Shown here: positions 7,341 through 16,856 of the stretch, piece after piece
How the letters are laid out: each line of letters starts with the position of its first letter
How positions within the stretch are numbered: position 1 is the stretch's first letter
NCBI GenBank assembly: GCA_021772775.1
Contig: JAJFLH010000024.1
Location: forward strand, 1 to 43,351
Reading direction: 5' to 3'
Source: Mariprofundus sp.
GTDB taxonomy: Bacteria > Pseudomonadota > Zetaproteobacteria > Mariprofundales > Mariprofundaceae
DNA: 43,351 bases
Translations under genes and position numbers: made by a program
Notes under the pieces: generated by a model
Database searches by the model: none
The model's input: the letters and a program-made list of their open reading frames with translations, nothing else
What the model was told of the DNA's origin: nothing

Positions 7341-9377
7341 TTATGAGTTTGTGGATTTAGAGAAATTGTCCTGACAGTTTGGGCACATGCCATGTGTGAT
7401 TTGGGCATCAGTATGGCCTTCAAAGTATTGTTCCAAACGAACCCACTCACCGCTGTCATCTTTGATCTTATTGCCGCACCATGCACAGATTGGGACAAGG
7501 CCACTGATGGTTTTGATGGTTGCAATGGCCTCCTGTAAATCACTGTTTTTAAGCTGTAATGCATTGTTTGAGTCGTTCAGATCTCTAGCTGCCTGTTGCC
7601 GCTCAGTGATGTCACGCCCGATAGCAATAATATACTTTTGTTGGCTTTTTTCATCAGTGATGGCGGAAGCGATATATTCTGTAGGAACCTGATGTCCGTC
7701 TTTGCAAATCAGATTCATTTCGATGGTTTTGTGCTCACCATCGATGATCTGTTGAATGAGCCCTTCGGTGATCTGAAGATCTTTCTGACCATAATATGAG
7801 TTGGGAGCAGGAAGCATGGCAATCTCTTCATTAGAGTAACCAGATATATCTCTAAATGCTTTGTTCCAGCGAATAGCTTTACCTGTCGCGGGGTTAAATA
7901 GGAAAAATGTATCCAGCTGAGCATCCAATGTGACATCAATAAAGCTGAGGGCTTGCTCCAGCTTTTCATTAGAAGTGTGTAATCTGCTTTCGGCAACTTT
8001 GAGTTCATTGATATCCTGAATCGACCCTCCCATCCGAATGGCTGTTCCGGAATTATCACGAATTGCGATACCACGGTCTCTGAACCACCTGTATTCGCCA
8101 GACTTGCTTTGTAGCCGCTGCTCACAATCGTATGGACTGTTTTCTTTTAAATGTTTATCAAGCATTGAGAGGGCACGACCTTTATCATCGGGATGGATTC
8201 TGGATTCCCATGTACTGTACTTCTCGGGGATAATTTCACTTTCAGAGTAGCCAAGTAGCCTCTTCCATTGGGGCGCATGCCATTCATAATTGGTTTTTAT
8301 GTCCCATAACCATAACCCATCACTTGTGCCATTGGTGGCAATCTCGAGTCGTTCGCTTTTATCTTTGATCTCATCACGCAGCTCTATCTGTTGAGTGATA
8401 TCTTCAACTGCAGAGATAAAATAATCAGCTTCTCCTTCGTCATTGCGAACGAGTGTAACTGTTAGCAGTGCATGGATCGTTTTTCCATCTTTCCGGATAT
8501 AACGTTTCTCCATGCTGTAGCCATCGATTTCTCCTGCAATGGTTTGCTGCAGGCGATCCATATCTTTTTCAAGGTCTTCCGGGTGGGTGATCTCCTGAAA
8601 GGTTATTTTTAGTAGATCTTTAGCTGAATAGTGGAGAATTTTACATAAAGCACTGTTCACCCGAAGCCAACCTCCATCCGTGGCAACGTGAGCCAGGCCG
8701 ATGCCGGCATGGTCGAAGGTGGATCTGAAGAGTTGTTCACTTTTTTCTATCTGCTGGGATATGCGTGTGGTAATACGTTGAAACCCCCATGATCCGATGA
8801 AGATCAAAACAGTTGCAATAAAAGCGGCAACCCAGGCTGCTAGAATAAATGGTGCTTGTATCTCTTTTAAATCAATTTTTGCGACGACTCCGAGATTGAG
8901 GTTCGCTACAGGTTCATAGGCAGCAAGCACTCTTTGTCCGCGATAGTCATTGCCAACCAGAGTTCCTGATTCCCCCTGCAGAGCGAGGCTCATTGCTTCT
9001 GCCTCATTACTTTTGAATGCTACTGGGTGGGGGTTCGTCAGGTCATGATGTCGGTGGTTTAATAAAAAAATGATTTGATTGTTTTCAAGTTTGGCCAGAG
9101 TGAATTCACCGGTTTCTCCGAAACCTTTAAAATTTTGATGTGCCTCTCTGATTTGCGCCAGAGTATTGTCAAATGCATGTTCACCGGAATGCTTTTGATC
9201 AAAACGGGCAACGGATTCCATCAGTCGAGCCTGACTTTGGACTGTTTCAATGAGGCGTTGCTCCTCCTCATGAAAGGCAACTTGGTAGAGCATGGTAATA
9301 GATATAGCCATCACTATCACCGTAATGGTGATCATAATAGAGATCAGGTACAGACCTTTTTTGCGTATAGCAGTCAT
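7341..9377 (-). CDS. Membrane sensor with three PAS domains and a C-terminal Cys4 module
   Basis: 678 residues. Membrane helices at about 10-31 and 177-198 enclose a periplasmic sensor domain. Three PAS/PAC units follow (about 211-335, 340-465, 480-600), each ending in a PAC-type strand such as AVEDITQQ, SIQDINEL and IGRDITER. A short coiled segment leads to the end domain GLVPICAWCGNKI...HGMCPNC, with Cys631, Cys634, Cys665 and Cys668 placed as a zinc ribbon. There is no histidine kinase, GGDEF, EAL or methyl-accepting domain, so the output is not obvious. The same end motif occurs in other bacterial PAS proteins. ATG 9377 starts directly with the basic MTAIRKK before helix 1. No partner gene is adjacent. 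Confidence 0.88.
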   Translation of the reverse strand: MTAIRKKGLYLISIMITITVIVMAISITMLYQVAFHEEEQRLIETVQSQARLMESVARFDQKHSGEHAFDNTLAQIREAHQNFKGFGETGEFTLAKLENNQIIFLLNHRHHDLTNPHPVAFKSNEAEAMSLALQGESGTLVGNDYRGQRVLAAYEPVANLNLGVVAKIDLKEIQAPFILAAWVAAFIATVLIFIGSWGFQRITTRISQQIEKSEQLFRSTFDHAGIGLAHVATDGGWLRVNSALCKILHYSAKDLLKITFQEITHPEDLEKDMDRLQQTIAGEIDGYSMEKRYIRKDGKTIHALLTVTLVRNDEGEADYFISAVEDITQQIELRDEIKDKSERLEIATNGTSDGLWLWDIKTNYEWHAPQWKRLLGYSESEIIPEKYSTWESRIHPDDKGRALSMLDKHLKENSPYDCEQRLQSKSGEYRWFRDRGIAIRDNSGTAIRMGGSIQDINELKVAESRLHTSNEKLEQALSFIDVTLDAQLDTFFLFNPATGKAIRWNKAFRDISGYSNEEIAMLPAPNSYYGQKDLQITEGLIQQIIDGEHKTIEMNLICKDGHQVPTEYIASAITDEKSQQKYIIAIGRDITERQQAARDLNDSNNALQLKNSDLQEAIATIKTISGLVPICAWCGNKIKDDSGEWVRLEQYFEGHTDAQITHGMCPNCQDNFSKSTNS

Positions 9378-9459
9378 CTTATCAGATTAGATGAGCATAA
9401 ATGATGCCATGAATGACGCTAGACCATTTGGATGGCAGTCAGCTAGTTGTGCACCAAGC

Positions 9460-10317
9460 TTAAAATGGGCGTAGGTTTGGGCTCGCGAGAGTTCCAGAGA
9501 TATTAAACTGCTTTGCTTGATTGCCAAGAAGGGCTGCAAGTGATGCAGCTTCAGGTTTTTTACCTACTTCGATTCGAATCTGTCCGTTCAAAGGCCATCT
9601 TTCAGGTTGCATTGTGCTTGTAGCAATGCTGCCTTTAGAGCTCAGTAGCAATGTGCTTCCACCATCAATATTCCATTGCCAGGGTGTACCAGTTTCACTA
9701 TTTTGTAAACTCAGTTTGTAATCACCCAGTGGTGTCTTCATAGATGCCATCTCAACAGCAGCAGAGCTCCATGTAATATCGATCTGCCCGTTTAATGGAT
9801 GTGCATTGATGGCATTCAATAAAAGCGTACCTGTCGCCTGAATTTGACCGCTGGTTTTAACAGGAATAGGGATGTTCTTCGCGAGAAGAGGCTGAAGGGC
9901 GGCAGTTTCCAACAAGGCATTGAATGACTGTACATCAATGACATCACCCTGTTTACTCACTACAGCAGTGGCTTGCTGTCCTTGCCAGCTTGTATCAAGC
10001 TGAATAGCGATAGTACCGGTGAGCAGTGATGACCAGGCAGGGCTCAGACTCAGGCTATCTAGTACGATAGGAGCGGGGAGTTGGCTTGTTTGAACTTTGA
10101 ACTGATCAAAATGAACAGTGAAACCTTCGATCTGTAAGGCGTGATATTGGAGAGTGATGCCATGTTGTCTGGACTGTTGGCTTATTTGTGCTTGCAGCCA
10201 TGGTTCAGGTTGCAAGCGCATAAGGCTAAATAACAACAGTGCTACAATGAAGACGAGGAGCAGTTGCCGCCATGAGGCATGAGGCTGTTGTTCGCTTGGA
10301 AGGGCAGTTGTAGTCAT
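9460..10317 (-). CDS. gspN: Type II secretion system protein N
   Basis: 285 residues. One N-terminal membrane anchor (about 18-36) follows a short cytoplasmic tail; the rest is periplasmic and beta-rich with Gly/Ser/Thr/Gln-rich strands (PLGDYKLSLQ, GTPWQWNIDGG, LNGQIRIEV), as in GspN of type II secretion. GspN is an accessory inner-membrane component, missing from many systems. It starts 8 bases after the gspC stop, so the two are cotranscribed in the usual C-then-N pairing. No other gsp gene is in the window, so the rest of the apparatus must lie elsewhere. Confidence 0.85.
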   Translation of the reverse strand: MTTTALPSEQQPHASWRQLLLVFIVALLLFSLMRLQPEPWLQAQISQQSRQHGITLQYHALQIEGFTVHFDQFKVQTSQLPAPIVLDSLSLSPAWSSLLTGTIAIQLDTSWQGQQATAVVSKQGDVIDVQSFNALLETAALQPLLAKNIPIPVKTSGQIQATGTLLLNAINAHPLNGQIDITWSSAAVEMASMKTPLGDYKLSLQNSETGTPWQWNIDGGSTLLLSSKGSIATSTMQPERWPLNGQIRIEVGKKPEAASLAALLGNQAKQFNISGTLASPNLRPF

Positions 10318-10325
10318 GGCAATAG

Positions 10326-11183
10326 TTAGCGAATATCGTAGTGAATATTTTGAATGCCGCCGGCGCGGATTAGCTCGAGATCAAGTGAAGGAGCGTTTTT
10401 TAACTTGGTATAAATATTCATGGCTTGTTGTGCTCCAGTAATTTTTTCACCATTGATACTGGTGATAATGTCGCCATTTTTTAGGCCGGCCTGTTGATAA
10501 AGTGAGCCGGGAACAATATTAGAGACGCTGAATCCTCCTACTTGGCCGTTTACAAAATGAGGTATGGCACGAGCTTGTGATAGCAGCGCGGGGAAGTTTT
10601 GCAGCTGCTTTTGTAAATGGGCACGCCCAATAATTTTACTCATCGGTGGTTTAGTGTGTGGGGTTCTTGATGGTAAAGTCTCGGTTGTTGCGCTTGGTGT
10701 TGAATTTAATTTGCCATTTTGTTCGAGAGAAATGCGTTCCAAATTGCCACTTCGATCTACTAATATGGATTCGGCTTCTACCGTTTTCAGAACTACACCG
10801 GCTTGAATGGTATCACCGAGAAAAAAAGCGCGTTGCTCGGAGCCTCGTGAGATAGCAATAATGGCAGCAGAGCTTTTACCTGCCACAACTGTTCCGAGTA
10901 GCTTTATGGTTAGTGGGCGCAGCACAACGGGCTTGGGTCTCGCTATAGTCGGTGCAATCGGTTGAGCTTTTATCTGGGGGGGCTGGCCAAACAGTTTCAC
11001 TGCAAGCATAGCGTTCAGGTCTGGCAATACGACGACAGTTTTTTCAATATTTTCGACCATGTTTGAAAGCGAGCTCTCTTCTTTAGGTAATAACCAGCCA
11101 GCCACCATCCAGGCCAATAGAATGATCAGAGCCAGCTCACTCAACAAAGGCAATTTTTTCAACGATGATAATACATATGTCAT
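10326..11183 (-). CDS. gspC: Type II secretion system protein C (PDZ form)
   Basis: 285 residues. An N-terminal anchor (about 13-31) is followed by a Pro-rich linker and the homology-region domain (about 85-160, with LLGTVVAGKSSAAIIAI and RAFFLGDTIQAG). A C-terminal PDZ domain (about 200-285) contains VPGSLYQQAGLKNGDIITSING. In GspC the homology region binds the outer-membrane secretin GspD and the PDZ domain is linked to substrate choice. It leads the two-gene minus-strand unit with gspN and is divergent from lepA; the 150-base gap must hold both promoters. Confidence 0.9.
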   Translation of the reverse strand: MTYVLSSLKKLPLLSELALIILLAWMVAGWLLPKEESSLSNMVENIEKTVVVLPDLNAMLAVKLFGQPPQIKAQPIAPTIARPKPVVLRPLTIKLLGTVVAGKSSAAIIAISRGSEQRAFFLGDTIQAGVVLKTVEAESILVDRSGNLERISLEQNGKLNSTPSATTETLPSRTPHTKPPMSKIIGRAHLQKQLQNFPALLSQARAIPHFVNGQVGGFSVSNIVPGSLYQQAGLKNGDIITSINGEKITGAQQAMNIYTKLKNAPSLDLELIRAGGIQNIHYDIR

Positions 11184-11334
11184 CAGGCTTCCTTGTCACT
11201 TAGAGATGTCATGGAAGGCAACATTATCAAGACAGCATAGATAAAGCGAACATGCAGCTTTTGCCAAGGTCAAAAGAGTATCAAAGTATTGCCGTATGGC
11301 GCAGTTCATGGCGTATCGCTACACTGCCGACCCA

Positions 11335-13155
11335 ATGAATAAGATAAAACAAACCCACATACGTAATTTTTCTATTATTGCCCATATTGATCATGGTAAA
11401 TCCACACTGGCTGACCGCTTGATTGAGGTGACTGGTGCGCTCTCTGAGCGTGAGATGAAAACCAAACAGGTGCTCGATTCAATGGATCTTGAGCAGGAGC
11501 GCGGTATTACTATTAAGTCGCAGACTGCGAGCTTAATGTATACGGCAAAAAATGGTGAGACCTATCAATTGAACCTCATCGATACTCCAGGCCATGTTGA
11601 TTTCACCTATGAAGTCTCCCGTTCTTTACAGGCTTGTGAGGGCGCTCTGCTGATTGTTGATGCCGCGCAAGGTGTGGAAGCGCAGACCTTAGCGAATGTC
11701 TACCTGGCTATGGATAATGATCTCGAAATTATTCCGATCATCAATAAAATAGATCTACCGAGCGCTGATATCGAAGAAGCCAAACGGCAGATTGAAGATG
11801 TGATTGGCCTTGATGCTTCGTTTGCAATTCCTGTCTCTGCCAAAACAGGGGTAGGCATTAACGAAGTGCTTGAAGCGATTGTTGAATTTGTGCCAGCACC
11901 GGAAAACCGTGATGATAAACCACTGCGAGCGCTGGTGGTGGATTCCTGGTTTGATGCCTATGTTGGTGCAATGGCATTGATTCGCGTGGTTGAAGGCGTG
12001 TTGAAAAAAGGAGATCGTTTCCGTTTGATGTCGATGCCGACAGCGGCCAGTTATGAAGTGATGGATGTTGGCTGTTTTGTGCCTACACCATTTTCTACGC
12101 CGCAGCTGGCTTCGGGTTCGGTGGGTTATTTGACCGGTGGTATCAAGAACCTGGCCGATTTGAAGGTTGGTGATACGGTAACAACGTTAAAAGGTGGTTC
12201 GACCGAGCCGCTGCCTGGTTATCGTGAACCCAAAGCGATGGTGTTTTCCGGTCTCTATCCGGTCGACTCTGCCGATTATAACGATCTGCGTGATTCATTG
12301 GAAAAGCTGAATATGAATGATCCTGCTTTTAGCTATGAAGCGGAAAATTCATCGGCTTTAGGTTTGGGCTTTCGTTGTGGTTTCCTTGGTCTGCTGCATA
12401 TGGAAATTGTGCAGGAGCGTTTGGAGCGTGAATATGGTCAGGATCTGATTACCACTGCGCCATCGGTGATTTACAGGGTATATACAAACGATGGCGAGAT
12501 GATTGAAATCTCTAATCCGAGCGAATTTCCTGAGGCGAAAGATATTGATCGCATTGAAGAGCCGACGGTGTTGGCCAATGTATTTATGCCGGAAGAGTTT
12601 GTTGGTGCGCTGATTAAGCTGTGCCAGGAACGGCGTGGTATTCAGCAGGATATGAAATTTATCGGACAGGGCAGGGTGATGTTGACCTATCGTCTGCCGC
12701 TGGCTGAGATGGTGATCGATTTTTATGATCGTCTGAAATCGGTATCGCGTGGTTATGCCTCAATGGATTATGAGCTATCTGATTTTTGCGAAGATGATGT
12801 GGTGAAACTCGATGTGTTGGTGCATGCGGAAACGGTGGATGCACTCTCTTTGATTGTGCATCGATCTATTGCAGAGTCGCGTGGTCGTGCGCTGGTTAAA
12901 AAGTTACGTGAATTGATTCCACGCCAGCAGTTTGATGTGCCTTTGCAGGCAGCTATTGGCGGTCGTATTTTGGCTAGGGAAACGATCAAAGCAGTACGTA
13001 AGAACGTGATTGCCAAATGTTATGGTGGTGATATTAGCCGTAAGCGTAAACTGCTTGAAAAGCAGAAAAAGGGTAAGAAGCGCATGAAAAACATTGGTAG
13101 TGTGGAAGTGCCGCAAGAAGCCTTTTTGGCAGTGCTAAAACTTAACGAATCATAG
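11335..13155 (+). CDS. lepA: Elongation factor 4 (LepA)
   Basis: 606 residues, close to the family's 600. This translational GTPase associates with ribosomes and is linked to back-translocation and 30S assembly. Visible motifs: G1 AHIDHGKST, switch region with ERGITI, G3 DTPGHVDF, G4 NKID, and the LepA-specific C-terminal domain ([20 protein letters not shown]). I chose ATG 11335 because the protein then starts [15 protein letters not shown], as in relatives. In-frame ATGs at 11296 and 11308 would add 13 or 9 residues with no better ribosome site. It heads the lepA-lepB-DUF4845-rnc-era block. Confidence 0.97.
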   Translation: MNKIKQTHIRNFSIIAHIDHGKSTLADRLIEVTGALSEREMKTKQVLDSMDLEQERGITIKSQTASLMYTAKNGETYQLNLIDTPGHVDFTYEVSRSLQACEGALLIVDAAQGVEAQTLANVYLAMDNDLEIIPIINKIDLPSADIEEAKRQIEDVIGLDASFAIPVSAKTGVGINEVLEAIVEFVPAPENRDDKPLRALVVDSWFDAYVGAMALIRVVEGVLKKGDRFRLMSMPTAASYEVMDVGCFVPTPFSTPQLASGSVGYLTGGIKNLADLKVGDTVTTLKGGSTEPLPGYREPKAMVFSGLYPVDSADYNDLRDSLEKLNMNDPAFSYEAENSSALGLGFRCGFLGLLHMEIVQERLEREYGQDLITTAPSVIYRVYTNDGEMIEISNPSEFPEAKDIDRIEEPTVLANVFMPEEFVGALIKLCQERRGIQQDMKFIGQGRVMLTYRLPLAEMVIDFYDRLKSVSRGYASMDYELSDFCEDDVVKLDVLVHAETVDALSLIVHRSIAESRGRALVKKLRELIPRQQFDVPLQAAIGGRILARETIKAVRKNVIAKCYGGDISRKRKLLEKQKKGKKRMKNIGSVEVPQEAFLAVLKLNES

Positions 13156-13205
13156 ATGTTTGAATGATATGCAGAATAAAAGCGTGATAAGAGAAGGGAA
13201 TGAAG

Positions 13206-13877
13206 ATGAGCGAGAATAAAAAACCAGTCTGGCAAGAGTGGATTGAGAGCCTGATTATTATTGCATTGCTAGCTATTGTGATTCGTAGTTTTATTGTTGC
13301 ACCGTTTAAAATCCCATCATCGAGCATGATTCCTACCCTGGAAATCGGTGATTATCTGTTTGTATTGCGTTATCCCTATGGTTTTAAAATACCCTTGACC
13401 GATATTCAATTAATGTCGAAAGAGGTGGCGCGCGGTGACGTGGCGGTATTTGTTTACCCGGAAGATAAGAGCAAAGATTATATCAAACGTATTGTGGGTA
13501 TCCCTGGCGATACAATTGTCTATCGTGATAATAAATTGAGTGTGAACGGTAAAATGATGCCTTTGCGATCAAAGGGCACTCGAACCTATTTTATGCAGGG
13601 TGGTAATTCAGATGTTTCCGGTCTGTTTGAGGAAGATTTTGAAGGCATCAAACATGATGTGCTGCGCCAAAACTTTTCAATTCGTGATGGTGAATGGAAA
13701 GTGCCAGAGGGTATGTATTTTTCTATGGGTGATAATCGCAATAATTCACGTGATTCGCGTTTCTGGGGGTTTGTGCCGCAGTCTTACATGGTTGGACGTG
13801 CAGCTATTGTCTGGTGGTCTTGGGATAGTAGTACGAGTTCCGTACGTTGGGACCGCATTGGACATGTGATTGAATAA
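13206..13877 (+). CDS. lepB: Signal peptidase I
   Basis: Cleaves signal peptides from exported preproteins at the periplasmic face of the inner membrane. With ATG 13206 it has 223 residues: one membrane helix (about 14-32), the catalytic serine Ser40 in IPSSSM, the general-base Lys94 in DYIKRIVGIPGD, and the conserved GDNRNNSRDSRFWGFVP box. ATG 13206 is preferred over 13200 because AAGGG at 13194-13198 is then 7 bases away rather than 1. There is a single anchor, unlike the two-helix enterobacterial enzyme. The lepA-lepB order is classical. Confidence 0.96.
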   Translation: MSENKKPVWQEWIESLIIIALLAIVIRSFIVAPFKIPSSSMIPTLEIGDYLFVLRYPYGFKIPLTDIQLMSKEVARGDVAVFVYPEDKSKDYIKRIVGIPGDTIVYRDNKLSVNGKMMPLRSKGTRTYFMQGGNSDVSGLFEEDFEGIKHDVLRQNFSIRDGEWKVPEGMYFSMGDNRNNSRDSRFWGFVPQSYMVGRAAIVWWSWDSSTSSVRWDRIGHVIE

Positions 13878-13881
13878 ACTT

Positions 13882-14358
13882 ATGCCGGATTACGCTCCGA
13901 TAGCCTTTCAGTCGGAGGCTGGCTTCTCTGTATTTAAATTATTGTTCTGGCTTGCATTATGGGGTTTTGTGATACTCAATAGTGCTGTGATTGCACAGGC
14001 ATATTACAATAATAGTAAAGTGCAGGACTGTTTTGAAAGTTTAACGCGTATGATGCCTGCAGCAGAGGAATCAGAAGTACGGACTAAAATGGATGCGCTG
14101 TTTCGTTTGCAATATATTGATCCGGATGATTTTCCCGCGACCTTTTATGAAAAGCTGCAGATGAATGCAACAGGCCATGGTCTTGAGATTTCATCTTTGT
14201 ATGATGTCACCGTTTGGCCATTGGGAAAAGTTGAAGCAGTCGATGAAACGGGTGAATATGATCCTGAACATTTAAGCGGCATGGATATATTAAAACATAA
14301 GATACGCATTGATCTCTCTTTTAGTCCCTATGCTATTTCTGCTGTCGGAGGCCAATAA
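13882..14358 (+). CDS. DUF4845 family membrane-anchored protein
   Basis: 158 residues from ATG 13882 (a TTG at 13870 would add four and overlap the lepB stop). One membrane helix at about residues 18-40 (LLFWLALWGFVILNSAVIAQ) precedes a soluble domain. Position between lepB and rnc, the single anchor and the length match DUF4845 proteins, which sit there in many beta- and gammaproteobacteria. Function is unknown; the context suggests only coexpression with signal peptidase and RNase III. Its stop overlaps the rnc start codon by one base. Confidence 0.8.
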   Translation: MPDYAPIAFQSEAGFSVFKLLFWLALWGFVILNSAVIAQAYYNNSKVQDCFESLTRMMPAAEESEVRTKMDALFRLQYIDPDDFPATFYEKLQMNATGHGLEISSLYDVTVWPLGKVEAVDETGEYDPEHLSGMDILKHKIRIDLSFSPYAISAVGGQ

Positions 14359-15041
14359 TGGCTGACGCTTTGCATCAGTTGGAAACACACATTGATTATC
14401 AGTTTTCAGATAAGCAGTTGTTGCAACGGGCATTGCGACATCGCTCTGCCAATCAGGCCGCCAATGGTAATCACATGGAGCGCCTGGAGTTTCTTGGTGA
14501 TGCGGTACTGGGTTTGGTGATATCGAAGTATTTGCATCATCGTTTTCCTGATAAGCAGGAAGGCGACCTTTCGCGCATGCGTGCAGCATTGGTGCGAAAA
14601 GAGAGCCTGTTTGAGGTTGCTCAAGCCTGGGGTTTGATGGCATATCTGAATGTTGGAGATAGTGAGCGCAGTGATAAGCTTCGTGGCATTAAATCTCCAT
14701 CAATTGCAGCCAACGCGGTTGAAGCTGTGATTGGAGCAGTATTTGAAGATGGTGGCTGGGATGCGGCGCACCAATTGGTGAAGCGAACATGGCAAGGGAT
14801 GCTCAAGGGTATTGGCGACGTAGACACTCGCGATGCAAAAAGTCGTTTGCAGGAGTTTACCCAGTCGAAAGAGTGGGGCTTACCTAAGTATGAACTGTTT
14901 GATTTGGGAGTGGGCTGTTCGCCACGTTTCCGAGCCAAGTGCAGGGTAAATGGTGAATTGCTCGGTGAAGGGTGTGGTGAGCGAAAGAAAATAGCTGAGA
15001 TTGAGGCGGCGGAGCAAGCATGGCAACAACTGAAGAATTGA
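14358..15041 (+). CDS. rnc: Ribonuclease III
   Basis: Double-strand-specific endoribonuclease that processes rRNA precursors and structured mRNAs. The RNase III signature ERLEFLGDAVLGL is at about residues 38-50, the second acidic site (AVEAVIGAVFEDGG) at about 115-128, and a C-terminal dsRNA-binding domain begins DAKSRLQEFTQS and ends with KKIAEIEAAEQAW. 227 residues is the usual length. CGGAGG upstream of ATG 14358 is a good ribosome site. Start and stop overlap both neighbours, so expression is probably translationally coupled. Confidence 0.97.
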   Translation: MADALHQLETHIDYQFSDKQLLQRALRHRSANQAANGNHMERLEFLGDAVLGLVISKYLHHRFPDKQEGDLSRMRAALVRKESLFEVAQAWGLMAYLNVGDSERSDKLRGIKSPSIAANAVEAVIGAVFEDGGWDAAHQLVKRTWQGMLKGIGDVDTRDAKSRLQEFTQSKEWGLPKYELFDLGVGCSPRFRAKCRVNGELLGEGCGERKKIAEIEAAEQAWQQLKN

Positions 15042-15946
15042 ACGAAACATCATTTCGCTGTGGGACGGTGGCACTGCTGGGCGTGCCAAACGTAGGAAAA
15101 TCCACTCTGATGAATTATGTGATCGGGGCAAAAGTAGCGATTGTGACACCCAAACCACAGACTACACGTCATCGTATTTTAGGTATCTACACTGCAGATG
15201 ATCGCCAGATCATCTTTGTTGATACACCTGGTATTCATAAAGGGGGGCAGCAGCTTAACCGTAATATGGTGCGGGTGGCCTATGCTGCTGCTGAAGAGGC
15301 TGTTGTGTTGGCAATTATGCAAGATGCCAGTAAACCTTTGGATCAACCTACAAGAATGTTGATTGAGCGATTTGCTGACGGGCGCTTGAATCAGCCTCGA
15401 ATTCATGTGCTCAATAAAGTGGATCGTGCGGATAAAGCCAGGCTACTGCCGCGTTTGCAGCAGATGCAGCAGCTTGATCCGGGTGCAAAAGCTTATATCC
15501 CTGTTTCAGCCCGAAAAGGCACACAGCTGGATAGTTTGCTCAATGAATTGACAAAATATTTGCCGCTACAGCCTGCAATACATGATCCTGATTGGTTTAC
15601 TGATCAGAGTCAGCGCCAATTGGCGGCTGAATATGTGCGCGAGCAGGTATTTCTCTCCATGCATCAGGAGATTCCATTCCAGACAGCGGTGGATATCGAA
15701 CGTTTCGAAGATCATGGTGATATGATTGAAATTGAAGCGGTGATTCTCGTTGGCAGTGAACGTCATAAACCGATGCTTATTGGCAAAGGCGGTGGTGGCA
15801 TGAAGGCTGTTGGCACCAAAGCCAGGATGGGACTGCAAGAGATCCTTGGCTGTAGGGTAAACCTCAATATATGGGTTAAAGTCGATGAAGACTGGTTTGA
15901 TCATCAGGGTAAATTGATTGATCTCGGTTTGGGCGCAGAGCATTAA
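15020..15946 (+). CDS. era: GTPase Era
   Basis: Essential GTPase that binds the 3' end of 16S rRNA and helps 30S maturation. The N-terminal G domain has G1 GVPNVGKSTL, TTRHRILGIYT (switch I), DTPGIHKG and NKVD; a type-2 KH RNA-binding domain at the C-terminus carries LIGKGGGGMKAVG. 308 residues is typical. ATG 15020 lies inside the rnc end, a 22-base overlap, with GGAG 5-8 bases upstream. The rnc-era pair is conserved in many bacteria and both act on ribosomal RNA. Confidence 0.97.
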   Translation: MATTEELNETSFRCGTVALLGVPNVGKSTLMNYVIGAKVAIVTPKPQTTRHRILGIYTADDRQIIFVDTPGIHKGGQQLNRNMVRVAYAAAEEAVVLAIMQDASKPLDQPTRMLIERFADGRLNQPRIHVLNKVDRADKARLLPRLQQMQQLDPGAKAYIPVSARKGTQLDSLLNELTKYLPLQPAIHDPDWFTDQSQRQLAAEYVREQVFLSMHQEIPFQTAVDIERFEDHGDMIEIEAVILVGSERHKPMLIGKGGGGMKAVGTKARMGLQEILGCRVNLNIWVKVDEDWFDHQGKLIDLGLGAEH

Positions 15947-15991
15947 ATGATCTGGCTTCAAAGCGAGACTTTAATATTGGAGAGATGAACG

Positions 15992-16672
15992 ATGAATGCG
16001 CCATTGCTTAAAGTTTCGAATCTGCATAAATATTTTTCTGCTGCAGCGGGCAAACTTCATATTCTTCAGGGTATTGATTTTGAAGTGAATGAAGGTGAAT
16101 TTCTGGCTGTGGTGGGTGAGTCAGGCTCTGGCAAATCCACCATGCTGCAGATACTGGGTACACTTGAACAACCGGATGTGGGGGAAGTTCGCCTGGATGG
16201 GGGATTGATACATGGCCTTGGCTCAAATCGACAGGCACAACTGCGCAATGAGAAAATCGGTTTTGTTTATCAAGCCCATCACCTGATTCCTGAGTTGACT
16301 GCACTGGAAAATGTAACCTTACCGCTGTTGGTGCAGGGGATGAATGCAGCAGCAGCGGAGCGGCGTGGTTATGAGTTGTTGGCCAGGCTGAATATGAGTG
16401 CTCGCGCTCAACATGTGCCGGGAAAACTCTCCGGTGGTGAAGCGCAGCGGGTGGCTGTGGCAAGATCATTGTCAGCCAGACCGAGGCTTTTACTGGCGGA
16501 TGAACCGACCGGTAATCTCGATGAAAGAACGGCGCAAGAGGTGTTTGAACTGTTGCGCCTGCTGTGCAGGGAAGAGCGTGCCGCCGTGGTGATGGTGACG
16601 CATAGCAAAATGCTGGCGAAGGCCTGTGATCGGGTTTTGCGTTTGCATGACGGACAAGTGGTTACGACCTAA
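15992..16672 (+). CDS. lolD: ABC transporter ATP-binding protein, LolD-like
   Basis: 226 residues with Walker A GESGSGKST, Q-loop VYQAHHLIPELTALENV, signature LSGGEAQRVAVARS, Walker B LLLADEPTGNLD and H-loop VTHS. The HHLIPELTALENVTLPLL stretch and length are characteristic of LolD, which powers LolCE release of lipoproteins to LolA. The wider MacB/FtsE/LolD group is hard to separate by sequence alone. No lolC or lolE membrane gene is adjacent, which is unusual; the partner must be elsewhere. GGAGAG is 9-14 bases upstream of ATG 15992. Confidence 0.82.
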   Translation: MNAPLLKVSNLHKYFSAAAGKLHILQGIDFEVNEGEFLAVVGESGSGKSTMLQILGTLEQPDVGEVRLDGGLIHGLGSNRQAQLRNEKIGFVYQAHHLIPELTALENVTLPLLVQGMNAAAAERRGYELLARLNMSARAQHVPGKLSGGEAQRVAVARSLSARPRLLLADEPTGNLDERTAQEVFELLRLLCREERAAVVMVTHSKMLAKACDRVLRLHDGQVVTT

Positions 16673-16763
16673 TAGTTGCTGTAGCTCTTAATGCTTGTCT
16701 GTTTTCAGCCTTTTTGAGGGCTGATAAATCCATATGAGTTCTCTGTCTCAGTCATGAAAATCT

Positions 16764-16827
16764 TTGACAGATTAGTAGCTTCTGATAATCTCCACATGTT
16801 GATTCTAGCAAGGTCAGTAAGTGACCT
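16764..16827 (+). promoter_or_regulatory. Candidate ihfA promoter with leader palindrome
   Basis: TTGACA at 16764-16769 and TAATCT at 16786-16791 are separated by 16 bases, a plausible sigma-70 promoter. About 20 bases downstream, AGGTCA-N5-TGACCT (16811-16827) is a perfect inverted repeat placed just after the expected start of transcription, as an operator or short leader hairpin would be. No regulator is identified. Confidence 0.45.
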
Positions 16828-16856
16828 GATTTAATTGTTATTATAGGTGAGGGAAC

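Noticed and set aside
16694-16725. TCAGCC...GGCTGA hairpin after lolD as a terminator
   Set aside because: 6-bp stem without a T run on either strand.
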